Shown here in pieces: positions 47,577-61,500 of a DNA stretch of 64,000 bases; the stretch's first letter is position 1, and the number at the start of each line of letters is the position of its first letter. This DNA comes from Aristolochia californica. Lineage: Eukaryota; Streptophyta; Magnoliopsida; Piperales; Aristolochiaceae. The position numbers and the translations under genes were made by a program. The stretch spans positions 26,504,922 to 26,568,921 of the forward strand of contig JARWKL010000013.1 in the NCBI GenBank assembly GCA_029961685.1. Reading direction: 5' to 3'. Below the pieces are notes generated by a model. It saw nothing but the letters and a program-made list of their open reading frames with translations, was not told where the DNA came from and ran no database searches.

Positions 47577-48594
47577 TAGTCCCTAAAATTTGAGCGGTTT
47601 TTCTTGAGGGTTGGTCAAATGAAGGCCATAAAGGCCAACTACATTAATGCCTACAAAGGGTTGGTCTAAAAATTTTCTAGCTCGAGGTGAATGGGCTAGG
47701 TTATGGGTTTGGTTCAAAATTTTCCTGGACCAACCCACCAAGGCCATGTGGCTTTTATTAATGTGAGTAATGATATAAAGGAGCTTCTAATGCTACAAAA
47801 GGAAAAGTTCTTAATTGAGACTTAACATAACTGTCCTTAAAAAAGGCCCTTACTAATATTAATTCACAATCGTGACTCGCGGGTCATAGTTTTATTTCAC
47901 GGGCAGTGGATGCTTCTTAGCTTCCCCCATAAGTTTGGTAGTCTTCACGTTCCCGGGGGCTTGGGCCGGAAATCTAGCGAACTCAGGTTGTTTGAAAGGC
48001 GACCCGGATTTGACCAGAAGCGGGACCCATTGAGTAGTGTGGTCCAAGTAATGAGAGACGTGCACGTGGCGGTTTGTTTTCCGAGAAGTCCATATTCCTT
48101 AAGACGCGGGAGGGAGTCGCTAATTCGTTATTCGTATGGGTCCCACGGGATCAACGGTCGTATCACGCCTCTGACACGCCCAAAAATTTGAATTCTCCGG
48201 CGTTATATCTCCGAGAAATTCAAAATATCTCCCGACAAAAAGATGAGCAACGCCGCAACCTTTTTCCGTGCCTTCTCTCTCTCTTCAAGTCCTTCTTCCC
48301 ACCCGAGTCTCTTCTTGAATTTATTGGTCTGAATTAATTCCGGAGTTGACGTCCGGATCACAGGCAATGAGGCTCGCATTAAAGTTTTCAAAAAGGGGGA
48401 ATTAAGTAAAGCGGCAAACGAATAAATGCATGCAGCTTCAATCACCGGAAATCTGTGACAGCTCCGAACGTGGCCTTCTTTTTGGTTCCCTGAAAATCGC
48501 TCCTTTTTTTCCGTGGTTTTTAGCTTGGGAAGGAGACTCAAAGTGGGAGTCGATCTCGAGGGAAGTTGCCATTTGGTCTACTGTATTGGTGGAG
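47577..48594 (+). promoter_or_regulatory. Promoter and first leader exon of PEPKR1-type gene
   Basis: GC content rises from about 47900. A strong donor (GGAG^GTGAGT) at 48594/48595 and a matching acceptor at 48991 define a leader intron, so the first exon ends at 48594. Its start is not fixed. No coding frame of known family is present. Confidence 0.5.
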
Positions 48595-48991
48595 GTGAGT
48601 TTTTTATATCTTGATGTTTTGAATTTTTTTCGTCTAAGGGATCCAAGGTGGTTTTTGAGTAGAATGTTTTGGGTTTGTGAGTGGAGCTAGTTCCTGTGAG
48701 ATGAGAAATTTTATCTTTATAATCTAGGGCTTTTATCGTCTTGCCAGGTGAGGTAACCGTAGGGTCTCTTGGGTTTTCGTTTGCTTGGTGTGAAGCCTGT
48801 GTTCTAGTTGTTTGTTTCTGGTTTTTTATTTCTTGAGTTTACGCGCTGGAGTTCGTCTTTGTGGGAACATTCTTTAATTATTTTTTTTATTTTCGTTCGG
48901 TCTGGTTGTTGATCTAGCTGTACTTTTTCTAGTATTCGGAGAAAAAAAATATTTACCTATTTAGATGGTTTAGCTATTTTCTTTATCACAG
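48595..48991 (+). other. Leader (5' UTR) intron of PEPKR1-type gene
   Basis: A GT donor in GGTGAGTTTT and an acceptor in TTATCACAG, with T-rich sequence between. The second leader segment (48992-49280) has two tiny upstream frames: ATG..TGA of four codons near 49050 and ATG..TAA of ten codons near 49161. They could dampen translation of the kinase. Confidence 0.6.
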
Positions 48992-49280
48992 GCTGAAGTT
49001 TCGGAACTGTTTCCTGAGTTCAGCATTCTTGTTTGGATGTTAGCAACGATAATGAAGCCATATTGAGTTGTCGTGTGGAAAGGGTTTCGCCTCTTCAACA
49101 ACTTCCTCCAAATTCGTCTTTCCAGTCTTCTGGTTTGGCTTTGATTTTGAAGAGCGAAGATGAGAATCAAAAGGGTTGTGATGGAGAAATAAGGTGCTGG
49201 TATTTTAGGTCACGAAGACTGAATTGGTGGTGTTTGGTGGAATTAATTGGCAATTTCTCTACAGGGTTTTTGTTCTTGGT

Positions 49281-51644
49281 ATGGCTGTTGCCAAGAGCAA
49301 CTGCAGCCCTTCTTCAACCTTGTGCTCCAACCGTTACAAAGTTAGTAGCCTCACTGATACTGTTCTGGACTCCAATCAATCCTCAAGCTTTGAAGATCGT
49401 TACCTGTTGGGAGAGCAATTGGGTTGGGGGCAGTTTGGTATCATTAGGCTCTGTTCTGACAGGCTGACTGGTGAGGTATTTGCTTGCAAATCTATTGCCA
49501 AGGATCGTTTGGTGGCTCCCGATGATCTTTGCAGTGTAAAGCTAGAGATTGAAATAATGACTAAATTATCTGGACATCCTAATGTGGTGGCTCTAAAGGC
49601 AGTCTATGAGGAGGAAGATTATGTTCACCTGGTAATGGAGCTTTGTGCTGGTGGTGAGCTTTTTCATCGGTTAGAAAAGCAGGGGAGGTTTCCTGAGTGT
49701 CAGGCCCAAGTCTTGTTCAAACATCTGATGGAGGTTGTACTGTACTGCCATGACAAAGGCATGGTTCATAGAGACTTAAAGCCGGAGAACATACTTTTGG
49801 CAACCAAATCACCGTCTTCGCCCATAAAATTGGCAGATTTTGGTCTTGCTACTTATATCAAACCTGGTAAGTCATGAGGTGCCTTTTATTTCTGTTTTTT
49901 TTTTTTTATACCAATCTTTAGATAAGAGAGTAAATGCTTGTGTTTTCAATCAATAGGGCAGAAATTGCATGGAACAGTTGGGAGCCCATTTTATATAGCT
50001 CCTGAAGTTCTGGCTGGGGGGTACAATGAAGCAGCAGATGTCTGGAGTGCTGGAGTTATCCTTTACATTCTTCTCAGTGGAATGCCACCCTTCTGGGGAA
50101 AGACGAAATCAAGGATTTTTCATGCTGTCAGGGCTGCTGATCTGCATTTTCCTGCTAATCCTTGGGACCATGTCTCTGCATCTGCCAAAGACTTGATTAC
50201 CCGGATGCTTTGTAGAGATCCAGAACAAAGGCTAACAGCTGCACAGGTTCTAGGTAATCACAGAAGGACACAACAAAATATATTTAGACTGAACTTTCCT
50301 ATACTTGATGAGAGAACAGATTCCTTGAGTTCTAAATGGCTGGGAAGGGAGTGTGACATTTTCCTTTCCAAGGATTTACTTTATTACACACTTTCTTTTA
50401 TTAGGGGAAGACAATCAGTGCTTACTTTATTATGATTTTTCTTAAGCTTCTTGTTTTTCTTCTGATGTCTGAATTATTTTCTGACTGGTCGACAACTTTT
50501 CTAAGCCTCTTTGTTGAAGTTAAATATTATTGTTGATGCCAAACAACAAACAGAGACATAAGCATAGCCATTGGGGGTGGATTCACAGATGAAATTAAAC
50601 CTGTCATACATGTCTTGTTATGTGTATGATCCTTCTTGACAAGTCGTTTTTTGTGGTCTGACTTTTTGAAGTTGGAATATGCCTATATCTTTTATAGTTC
50701 TACTAAATTACCTTCTTGTTTCAATCTTATTGTTCTCTTTCTCCTACCTGTACTGTGGTTGAGTCCATCAACTAGGCTCTATCCTTTCATGCAATTTCTT
50801 TGCCTTTTAAATTATCAGTAGGATATGGTCCAGGGTATTTGTCTTTTATAACGTTTGTTATGTTTGCTTTGTTTCTCTGCAGATCATGCTTGGATGAAGA
50901 ATTTTTCTCAACTATCTGAAGAACCATCGATATTTGCTAACCCAAATTGCAAGCAACTCGAATTGAGTTGTGCATCTTTCTCCACCACACTTGTATCTGG
51001 AACTCGTGATTTTAGTTTTGAGTCTGGATCCCCTGGTCCCAGCAGTCCACAGCTGGAGAGTTCACCTGCTTTCACTTGTAAATCATCATTTTCTTCCTTT
51101 CTGGTGGAGGACACACCTCTCTCAACTGCATCTGGGTTTTTTTCATTTCGTAGCTTAGAGTTCTCTTCTCCAGTTTTCTCCTTCCCTAGCTTTACTTTTT
51201 CCAGCCCTGCTTCTCCAAACGAGAAAGATGACCAAACAATCTTTCCTGCCAACAGATCCATAATTAATTCAATACAGAGAGGTATACAATCTTCATATTA
51301 TCTTTTTATATCATATATGCATCTTTTCCTGTTTTCCTGCTATATCGGATAAGTTATTGTTTGCTAACGTTGCAGAGGGTAGCTTCAGGGAGCTATTCAA
51401 ACCAGCAGATCCTGCCGAGTGTGTCAATCACGAGATCAAACAATCACAGGACCAGATCACAGAGAGTAGAGCAGAACTAGGCTCCTCTTTAAAAGGCTTG
51501 GCTATCCACAATAAGAGAAATCGAACAATTGGCTTAGGGGAGATGGATCAGTTAGATCTCATGGTGACCGAGTCGATATCTCGGTGGGCTTCATGTACCA
51601 ATCTTCCAAGCGCACCTTCTCTGAGGTCTTCTCTCGTGTGTTGA
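49281..51644 (+). CDS. PEPKR1: Serine/threonine protein kinase, PEPKR1 type (CDPK/PPCK-related)
   Basis: Kinase of the CDPK/SnRK superfamily, related to PEP-carboxylase kinase. Four coding exons join in frame: 49281-49866, 49957-50253, 50883-51281 and 51376-51644 (516 residues, close to Arabidopsis PEPKR1). The Gly loop is at residues 44-53 (GEQLGWGQFG), the ATP lysine is K70, HRDLKPEN is at 163-170 (catalytic D165), DFG at 186-188 and APE at 210-212. The catalytic set is complete, so it should be active. The kinase domain ends near 'HAWMKNF'. The tail is Ser/Phe-rich and has no EF hands, unlike CDPKs, so calcium should not act directly. The start ATG is the first in frame after leader stops. 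It is convergent with NUP50. Confidence 0.95.
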
Positions 51645-52562
51645 AGCATTGAAGCATCTGGACATAGTGCACACATGAGGGGTGTGCCCCTTCAATTTCT
51701 TTTTGCATCTCTATTGAAGAACACGAAAATTGTTGTAGCCGTTGAGCAGATGTGTTATAGAGATGTTGGGGGAGTGTCACTTGTACAATTTCTGTTGCTG
51801 GATTTGGAATATTTCAGTTTTTCCATCATATTGTATTAAATGCTTGTTTGGGTCCTTGCCTTTGTTTTGAAAAAGGTTATTTTTTCCCCAGTAGGGAGGC
51901 TTCTTGATGTCAAGGAAGAGGAATTCTATTTCTGCTCTTCTGTTTTTCTGTTCTTGACAATGAGGTTTAGGCAAAATCATTGCACTGCTCTGAAAATCCC
52001 GGTAACATGGAACGAGTGAATATTTCTAGACAATAGCAACTCAACATCATCGTCTCCAGCTACGGTGATGGAAAATTAGTCTGGCACTTGCCACTGAATT
52101 CAACTTCTTCGTTAAGGGAACAATTGAAGCAGATTTTTTATAATAGGAAAAATTTACTGATTATGGACTAAAAAAAAAACTAAATTATGATTCTTGAACC
52201 CAATATCGTAAACCGCAATTTGATATTATTATTCCGATTCGACTCTGTTTTTTTAACCCAATTATCTCATAATATAGTATTTTTTAGTGTATACCTTGGT
52301 ATTCCATTACTGAGTAACATGGTAATATCATATATTTGTGCAGTGTTATTGCCAAAAAAAAAAAATGAAAATTGTTGTTCTAAGTCCATAATGACTACTT
52401 TATTAATCCAGTTTATGTTACAGAGATGTAACCAGCTTAAATAGCATGGGCTTCCCCCCCTCATTCTGGGGTTAATAAACCCTAGCAACAAATCTGTTAA
52501 TAACCAGTTCATTACAAGAGAGAAATTACCAGTTGAAGCGTGGCTGTTCTCTAACGATGTAA
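51645..52562. other. Convergent 3' flanks of PEPKR1 and NUP50
   Basis: Holds the 3' UTRs of both convergent genes. The 918-base gap has no recognised gene. Confidence 0.6.
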
Positions 52563-55500
52563 TCAAGGAGCTGGGGCATAGTCTTTAATTGCCTGGGCTA
52601 GCTTATTAGTATCCTCCTCTGTTTTCAACTTTAGCAAGTAGGTTCGAGCTTTAGCAACAGCATCTTGTCCTGCTTCATTTCCATTAGAGCTTCCAGTGCC
52701 CTGCAACACCCGGGCAGAAGATTATATAGATCAATTTCATTCATCAACAAATGATAATAATCAAGGGTAGATCTCTTGCAAGTAAATGGCATCTTTAGAA
52801 AAACTGAATACCTATTCCAGAGTCACTTCTGTATGGCAAACGTTTTATTTGAAGAAAGAAAGTAAACAACAGATGAGAAGAATATGGATTCTGATATATT
52901 ACCAAAGTATGAAATATCGTGGTGATATTATTTTTCTGTACATTCATTTTGATTCCTGAATATAGCAATGCATTAAGGAAAACCCTTCCAGCCTGCATGT
53001 CAAAAGAAAATGGTGAGGTTGACAATACAAGTAAAGACTTAGCAAAATGCTAACAAAAATGGACATGAATACCAGTGTCTTTGTAACTAACAAAGATGCT
53101 CGATATCTGATGTTTCACTCTGCAAACCTATTACCTTGATAAATCACAAAGGTTTCACACATCAATAAATTTTCTTTCAAGAAAAGAAGAATAGATTCAG
53201 TTCAACCTTGGTTCCACAGGGGCGCAGCCACCTTGGTGGCTAGAGGGCCATAGCCACTCATGATTTTATAAATCCCTATTCTAGATAAGCTAAGTACCGA
53301 TTTTTAGAATTTTGGCCTTCCCAACCTACATATAACTAATATTTTTTTATGTGGAGAGATAAAACATAAAATAAAATAAGGCTAAAAAAGAGAATTTAGG
53401 GGCACAATTGGAAATCTATTTCCACGTAGAAACATATTTCCATCATTTCTTAGAAATTAAAAGAAAGGGATAGATTAAAAAGAGGAGAAAGTGGAGAAGA
53501 TGGGAGAAGGAGACTGCATCAATCTCAATCTCACTAAGGAGTCTGATCGACCACTAATACTCTTACAAGACAACTTAAGTGAATCACAAAAAAGGACCAT
53601 ATTGCCCTCATGGCACTCACACCACTTACAACCACAAGACAGTAATGAAAAGTAATAAAAATTATTCACTGGACTTCAACTTAACTTCTTTCTAACTAGA
53701 ACACGAGACATAATAATAGTGTAGTATAATTACCAAAGTACCTCTGAACTCTTAACACTCCCTCTCAAGCTGGGACATATATATCCACCAACCCTACCTT
53801 GGAATAAAAATCGATGAAGTCACGTTTTGTGAGGACCTTGGTGAACACATCTCCAATCTAACCAGCAGTCCTCACATGTGAAGTTAATCACTTTTCCACT
53901 TGCACTGCAAGAATAAAATTATAAACTACCCTATGATTCGTTTTCTCATGGAACACTAGATAACCAGCAATGATGTTTGTCGTTTGGTCATTACAATCAA
54001 GTTCCGTCAGACCACTACTCCTAGGCCAAAAACTTGCAACATAGATTTCACCCACATAAGCTCATTCATAATAAGTGACATAGCACGATATTCAACTTCA
54101 ACATTTAATCAAGCAACTAATTCTATATTTTACTCTTCCAACTTATAAGGTTATCTCTCACAAACACAAAATACCTTGTAATAGATTTTTTGTCTAACTT
54201 TTTTTTTTTGAAAAAGATGTAATTATACTAACAATAGAAAAATTACAAAGAAGAGGGCGCAAATTCCTAACAACAAGAGATTGCAAGTCGCTCCCAACAT
54301 GGCAAGCATATCTGTTGCCAAATTTGCGGATCTCAGGATGTGAGACCAAATACAAGAAAATAGGGAGGTGATTTCTAGAATCTCCCGAAAGATGTCCCAA
54401 TGGCGCTATAGGGGAGGGGAAGTACACTTACACCAGCCAATGGCCACCTTCGAGTCCCCTTCAACCACTGCAATTGTCTCTGAAAACGCAAAGCCCATTG
54501 AGGAGGCCATGGAGCTCAGTCGACATTGAGTCGAAAATGCCTAATGGGCCAGCATAAAAGAAACAGTGATTTCCGGATGGATCCGAAATAACTCTCCCAA
54601 AAACAGTGATCCCAGGATTGCCGATAGAAGAGTTATCAAAATTCAACTTTAGGTAACCAGCTTTAGGGGGAGTCACTCCCGCATGACTTGGATCTTAGTC
54701 CCAATGTGCATCATTGCCAAATTGCTCCAGTTTTCACAGATAGAAGTAACCTCAAAGGAGGAAAAAGATTTTTTAGTCATAAGCCAAGCGAAGATTTGAC
54801 CCAACACCTTGTCTGCAACTCTTATCGCTGATTCACTTTTTGCATCAAACTGCCTTTGGTTGCGTTCATTCCAACGACCCCACGAAATGAAACTGGCATA
54901 AGCGGAGATCATCACTTTTCCGAGACCAGGAAGGGGATAGCCCATGAGCGACTTGCTGAAAGAGATCAGATCAACTGACATACAGAATTGCAGTCACAAC
55001 TTGCAGAGAACGGAAGTCCACACATTCCACGAGAAGGAGCACTATAGCAGAATATGACTAGTGGTTTCAACCTCAGTGTTGCAAAAAGGGCAGAGGGGGT
55101 TGATAGATGGGTGACCCCTTCTTCCAAGCACGTCTACCGTGAGATTCTTACTTTGGCAAACATTCCACATGACGAATCTTATCTTTGGCGGTGCATAGAG
55201 ACGCCAAACAAAGTATATCTCATGCTCCCTTTGAGTCAAATCCCAGCCATTAATGTATTTGTATGCAGATGAAACTGAGAAGGTGCCGCTTTTGTCAAGC
55301 CACCAAATGAGTTTGTCTGCCACGAAAGGTTTCTGACAGAATTTCAAGAATCCAACAAGCGGCTAGCTTCCAAAGCCTCCGTGTTGGAGAGACCCCTTAT
55401 GGGATATAGGCTTAGACCACTCCCCTCAAAAGCATCAGCTACTGATATCCCCCTTTGTGTAGAGAGGAGGAATAGATTTCTGAAAGAGATTTGTAAAGGT

Positions 55501-58500
55501 TTTTGCCCCGTCCACCAATCATCCCAAAATTTAAGGGATCTACCGTTTCAAACAAAAAAATCTACTCACAGAGGAAAAATTTTGTCGAAGTGAGTATAGT
55601 GATCTCCATATTGAGAATAGGCCTCTCCGATTACCACCTGACATCCACCATGTAGAATTCCAACCAAGCTTGACAAGAACTATTTCCTTCCAAAGGTTGG
55701 AAGAAATTGGTTCATTTCCTTTGATTGCCTAATCCCCAGCCCTCCCAATCTCTTTGTCTACCAAATTTCATCTCATCTGACCAGGTGATATTTAAATGCA
55801 TCACTCGATCCCCTCCAGAGGAACCTTCTTTTTAGCTAATCCATGATTTTACATACTGAGGAGGGGCAAGGCGTGTGTGTGTGTGTGTGTGCCACAGCAA
55901 AGGAGATATTGATGATGGATTAGTCTCCAAGTGAGAGATTGTTAAGTTGTGGAGCCTAATTAACACCTTACGTTGAGTCTGTACGCGGGTCGACCTAATT
56001 TGGGAATTTCACTCTTGTAAAGTGGTTGCCTTAATTTTCTCTTTATAATTGGGGGGGCGCCGCTATTAGGGTTTTAATCATTCATCCGAGGAGCATCTTG
56101 AGTTGCAGCCTGAGAGAGAGGTTAGAAAAAACACCTGTAAGTATGTGAGATTTCTCTTGTAAACTATTTTATCTTCATAGTGGATTATTGCAGCAGCGGA
56201 AGACAGGACATAGTCTCACCTTGAGGCGAACTTGTATAAATCTTGTTGTTTTGTTCTCATGCTTGCTTTTTCCTTCTTCCGAGATTATTATTATAGCTCT
56301 GTTAGTTTGGAATTAGGGCATCTAATTCCTAACAAATTCTATCCCCAAAGAAGTATTTAAACGATCCAAGGTCCTTTGTCTTAAAGTGCTACTTGGATAT
56401 TTCTTAAATACGTAAAACTTTCAACATCAACTCTAGTGAGCACAATCTACATACACCACTAACACAAAAACATCAGACTGCTTGCACAAGATAAACAAGG
56501 AATGGTCACAATGACTTCTAATAAACCCAAATAACATCACCACTTAAATGAATTTCTCAAACCATACTTGTGGACTCTACTTAAACCATATATAGTTTTC
56601 TAACACTTAAATACCTTGTTTGTCTCCTCCTAAGTAAAACACACTAAGCTTAAATACCAGCCAAGTCATGACCTTGCTGTCTTCAACCTCCCAATCATCA
56701 GTGGAAGGTGAGGGAGGAGTTTCACTAACAAACTTTAGCTTCCTTTTTGTCTTACAGCATTTTCACAGATCTTGACCAATTAATCTAATTCTGCCCATTT
56801 AGCTTATCAGCGGTGATTTAAATGGTGTGAATCCTTGGAATCTGAATTGCTTGTTCCTATGGATGGTGTAACAACTTCACCAGTGTCAGCCATCAATATC
56901 CATCTAGGAATCAAAATCCAGAACCACCAATACTCTCAAACATCAACAATTTCAGTAAATTAAATCCCACTTTATCACTCCAAACCAGTTGTGGACCCTG
57001 CACCAGCTCACACCTAGGGTTCTATTACCTTAGCACATACACAAGAAAACCAACCTTCACTTCTTTTTTTAATGGAAAACCCACCTTCACTAATCAATGA
57101 TACCTGCAAAGATGTTGATGCAGGCACAATAACCAATCTACACAAAGATGCTGATGCAAGCACAATAACAGCCACATGTAGAGACGTGCAGGTACAGATC
57201 TAAGAGAAGACCTTAAAACAACCCTCTTGGGACACAGAAAAATATAAAGATGCCTAATTTGCAGCACATGCAATCACTTTTAAGGTTCTAGCATACAAAA
57301 GAGGAAAAGATCCTACCTTTAGGGTCAATCAGCAGAAAAAGGCTGAAGTTTTTCCTCTAGAGAAATTGCAGCCTTGATAAGAAAGGATGAAGCTGTAATA
57401 AGACTTGTCCTCAAGTAGATTCACTGCTTCAACGTACAATCATATGATTTCGTACCCGCCTCTCCACGCAGAACATCCTGCTGCTTTTGCATGGTCGCTC
57501 CCGATTCCTCCTCGCATCAAATTTTTCATCTGGACAGTATGTCGTAAGAAAATCTTAACTTCTGACGCTTTGCAAAGACGAGGTATTAATACTCCCAATC
57601 CAGAATGCCCATTTTGCAACACATCACCTGAAACAGCAGATCATACGCTTCTACATTGCGAATATGCTCATATAATTTGGACCGAATTAATGGACAAAAT
57701 CGGTTTAGTATATTGCCCTTCGCAAGATTTACAAAACACTATTTTAACTTTGGTTAGCTCTTGTCTTCCGAAGTTAGGGAAAATCTTAATATCTTGTTGT
57801 GTTGGACTCATTGTGTGGAATTTATGGAAAGAAAGAAACAATCGCAAATTCAATCAGAAAGCTATTCCTCGGAATATTCTTTGTGATCAGATAGTCGGTC
57901 AAGTTAGCTCTTGGGTTCTCCTTCGCAAAGAATTTTGTGATCTAAGAGCAATAAATATGAGGGAAAATTGGCGAAATGTTGCGAATATGTCTCTTACTTC
58001 GAAGGTTCCTATTATGGTAGAATGGACTAGACCTCCTCCTGGACACTTCAAATTAAATTTTGATGGAAGTGCTTTCGGGTGTCCGAGCCCAGCTGGATTT
58101 GGTGGAGTAATTCACAATGATCAAGCGAATCTTCTCTTCACTTGTGCGGGTCCAATTGGAGTGTCAGACTCTACTTGTGCGGAATTACATGGCTTGCTCA
58201 ACGGGCTGAAGCTCTTCAAACAAAAAAAAGACGGTACTCTCTTGATTGAAGGGGATTCTCAAGTCATTATAAACTGGTGCTCCAAGCTATCAAAACCTCC
58301 TTGGCGTCATTGGAAGATTTTTGATGAAATTTTTAATTTAACTTCTGTTTTATTATACACTTGGAAACATGTTCCAAGATCCGCTAATCATTTAGCCGAT
58401 GTTCAAGCTAAAAAAGGCGTTACCCTCCAACATCTTGTTGTGGAGGAAATGACTTTTTAGTCTCTAGGTTTGTATTTGTTCTTATTGAATACATTTACAA

Positions 58501-61500
58501 CTCTTCTCAAAAAAAAAAAGTAGATTCACTGCTCTAATAACATGAAAATCACAACAACAAAAAAAGAGGAACAGATTGAAGAGAGGAGAAAGATAAAATA
58601 AAGTGGTGAAGATGGGAGATAGAGACTGCATGAATCTCTGTCTTATTGAGGAATTTGATCGACCCTAATTCTCTTATTTGAGAACTTTAAGGGAATTACA
58701 AAGAAGATGACCTTATAGCCTTATAACACTCACACCCCTTACAACAACAAAACAGTAAGGAAAAGTGATCAAAATTACATTATTGGACTTCCCAACTTAG
58801 CTTCTTCCTAATTAAAACACCAAGACATTATACTAGAGTAGTAAAATTACCAAAATACCCTGAACTCTAACAGAACCTTAATTCATTATATTTTCAGCAA
58901 TGTCATTTATCAATTTTATCATTAAATAAGGATTAAAATGATCAAAGACCTAAAATGAACATTAATCACGAACTAATGGGATAAGAAATTGATGTAAAAT
59001 AAGAAATTAAGTTTTAAGTTATCCAATTCTAATTTGATGATTAAATAATCTTAAAAATTAGGTATACCTAAATTTGATTTAGATCTGTTAAGTTAGGTAA
59101 ACTATCTACTTGTAGAGCTACAAAAGAGGGCTTACACCTAAAGTATCCACTTGTAGAGCTACAAAAAAAGGGCCTACACCTAAACTATCCACTTGTAGAG
59201 CCACAAAAAGAGGGCCTACAACTAAACTATCCACTTGTAGAGCCACAAAAGAGGGCTACACCTAAACTATCCACTTGTAGAGCCACAAAAAAGAGGGCCT
59301 ACACCTAAACTATCCACTTGTAGAGCCACAAAAAGAGGGCCTAGACCTAAACTATCCACGTGTAGAGCCACAAAAGAGGGCCTACACATGAGGGGGAGTA
59401 TTAAGGAATAGTCCCACATGGATTAATAAGTACAAAGATCTTGAGTTTATTAGTAAAGAAAGAGGTTTCCTAAGTTGACTAGTCGAAAGGGCCTTGGACC
59501 CAATTTAACAAGATCCATACTCGTTTTTTTCATTTTCCTCCCGCATCAACCATCAACTTCTCACTTAAAATTTTCTTAATCAACTTATTATTATGCAACA
59601 CAAAGGAAGATAAACTATGAATCTATTAAGTTAACATTATAAAAGGAAAACATAAAATTGCACTCTCCGGACATGTTTGACTGTGATATATATTCTTGTT
59701 CTTATGCAATGTTATATCATGGCATAAGAATATGGTTACCAGAAATAACGTCAAAACACCTTGCAGTACTTTAAACAAGAAAAATTTGGGAAAGATAATA
59801 TACTATAATTAAACTACTTACATCATTACGAACAACTATTGTCGGGTTGGATTCTTTGGTAGCTTTACTAGCACCTTCCTTGCATTTAATTGAAAGCTGC
59901 CCCACACCCATATCTTTCCAACCCTTTTCTCCAGGATTATCTGGCTGATGTCCAAATAAAGAAGAAAGTAGTGTCACAATTAATTTCCCATCTATACATT
60001 AGTATTCAGGAAGACTGTTGAACAAGTAATATAAGTGAAAATTCGCAAGAGGTCCAACAAGAGATATTCTCGTATCAGTTTCCTATAGTCAGGAAACATA
60101 TCTGATTAAATTCATGCCACACATCTCATTTTTATGCTGGTACATAAGAGGTCCCTAACATAATATAAATATAGAATGGGATGTACAACTTCTACAAAGA
60201 TGAACAGTCTGCATTTTCAGATCTAATAGCTATCGGATGATCTCAAGCATTTCATAACAGATGATGAATATAAGTCATCAGATACTGTGTCTAAGAACGA
60301 AAACTTGGGAAGAATACTTCAAGTCTAAAAAGCTTCTATTAAGCTTAGGCTAACAGCAGAAAAGTTAGTTGCAAACAGACTCAAAATGACAGATTTTCAG
60401 AGCAAACTCTTCAGACCAAACAGAACCATTGAGTCATGGCCCGATCTACATTAAATTGCTGCCATATAAAGCTTGCTTTTATAATCAATGAGGTATTGGT
60501 TTAAACCTCACCAACGAAAAGGTTCAGCATTGAAATACAAATCAAATAGCAGAATTAATCATAACTGAACTAAAGATACTTCACAAAAAGATGAATACTC
60601 TAAATGAGCCAGGTATGGGCAGAAATGCATATTCTGTGGAGAAGTAGAGGAATCTGCCAATCAGATTCTACTTCATCACTCTCACAGCCAGCAAGTTTGT
60701 AGTTTCATTTTGAGAAAGCTTGAATTTTTCACTTACTTCCCAAGATCAGAAAAGGAGTTTGTTTCTCAACACAGTCTAGACCATTTTCAAAAGACATAAA
60801 GAAGTTCTGGCGTTTTTCTCTAGCTACTGTTTTATGGTGTCTACAAAAGGAAAAGAATCCAAGGCCCCTTAGAACTATTCAGCATTCAGTGGGAGGGGTG
60901 ATTGAGAGATCGATTCACTCAACTCCCTCGTGTGTTTACATCTTTTTGGGTGCTCCCTTTTTACCCAAGTTCAGTCATTAGAAGGAAGTGAGCTAACTTT
61001 GCCTAGTGGCCATTTTCTTCTCCATTTATCTTTTGACAAGTTTTCTTTTCCAAATGCAGTTAGTTAGGAGCCTCCTCCAGTTGAATATTTCAACTTAAAA
61101 TTTGATGGCAGTTCTTTAGGCAATCTCAGGCCTGCTGGCATAGGTGGGGCAGTTTAGGATCATAATGGAGTAATTAAAATTGCTTTCTATTGTCCAATTG
61201 GCAGGTCTGACACACTTGAAGCTGCAATCAGAGCTCTTTTAAGAAGGAATACAACTTTTATGTTCAAAATATTTCTAGCCAACTCGTGGTTGAAGAAGAC
61301 AGTGCAATCACATATTCCTGCCAGGCAGTCATTTCTTGGTTTCCTGATTCTTCCTTTCCGGTTTTGCATTTTTGGTATTATTATGAAAAGATAGTACATG
61401 TGTACTCAGATATTACTGGTTCCTAGAGTCAAATTTTAAGATCAGTAGATCATGTTGAAGATAGTTTAGCCAAACCAGGTGTATCAAGATCTTGTCTTTC

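Larger units (their letters stand above)
53450..58872 (-). mobile_element. Decayed Copia retrotransposon with nested insertions, in NUP50 intron
   Basis: Two LTRs in the same orientation. The 5' LTR is 58872-58543 (minus strand, TGTTAGAGTTCAGGG...), and its degenerate primer-binding site is at 58542-58531 (10 of 12 matches to TGGTATCAGAGC). The 3' LTR is 53757 to about 53450 (TGTTAAGAGTTCAGAGG...) with a polypurine tract at 53768-53758. Between them, minus-strand fragments match Copia reverse transcriptase (about 57050-56340: 'YGL.....WF.KF', 'VVYVD', 'LGIE') and RNase H (about 54180-53770). Gag, protease and most of integrase are missing. Later insertions inside it are listed separately. Confidence 0.75.

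Noticed and set aside
53217..53410. Transposon end 'GGGGCGCAGCCAC' with 'GGGGCACAATTG' opposite
   Set aside because: The left part resembles a known type of GC-rich transposon end, but inverted ends and target duplications could not be shown.
59097..59388. CRISPR-like array
   Set aside because: The units are contiguous copies without unique spacers, in a plant intron. It is a minisatellite.
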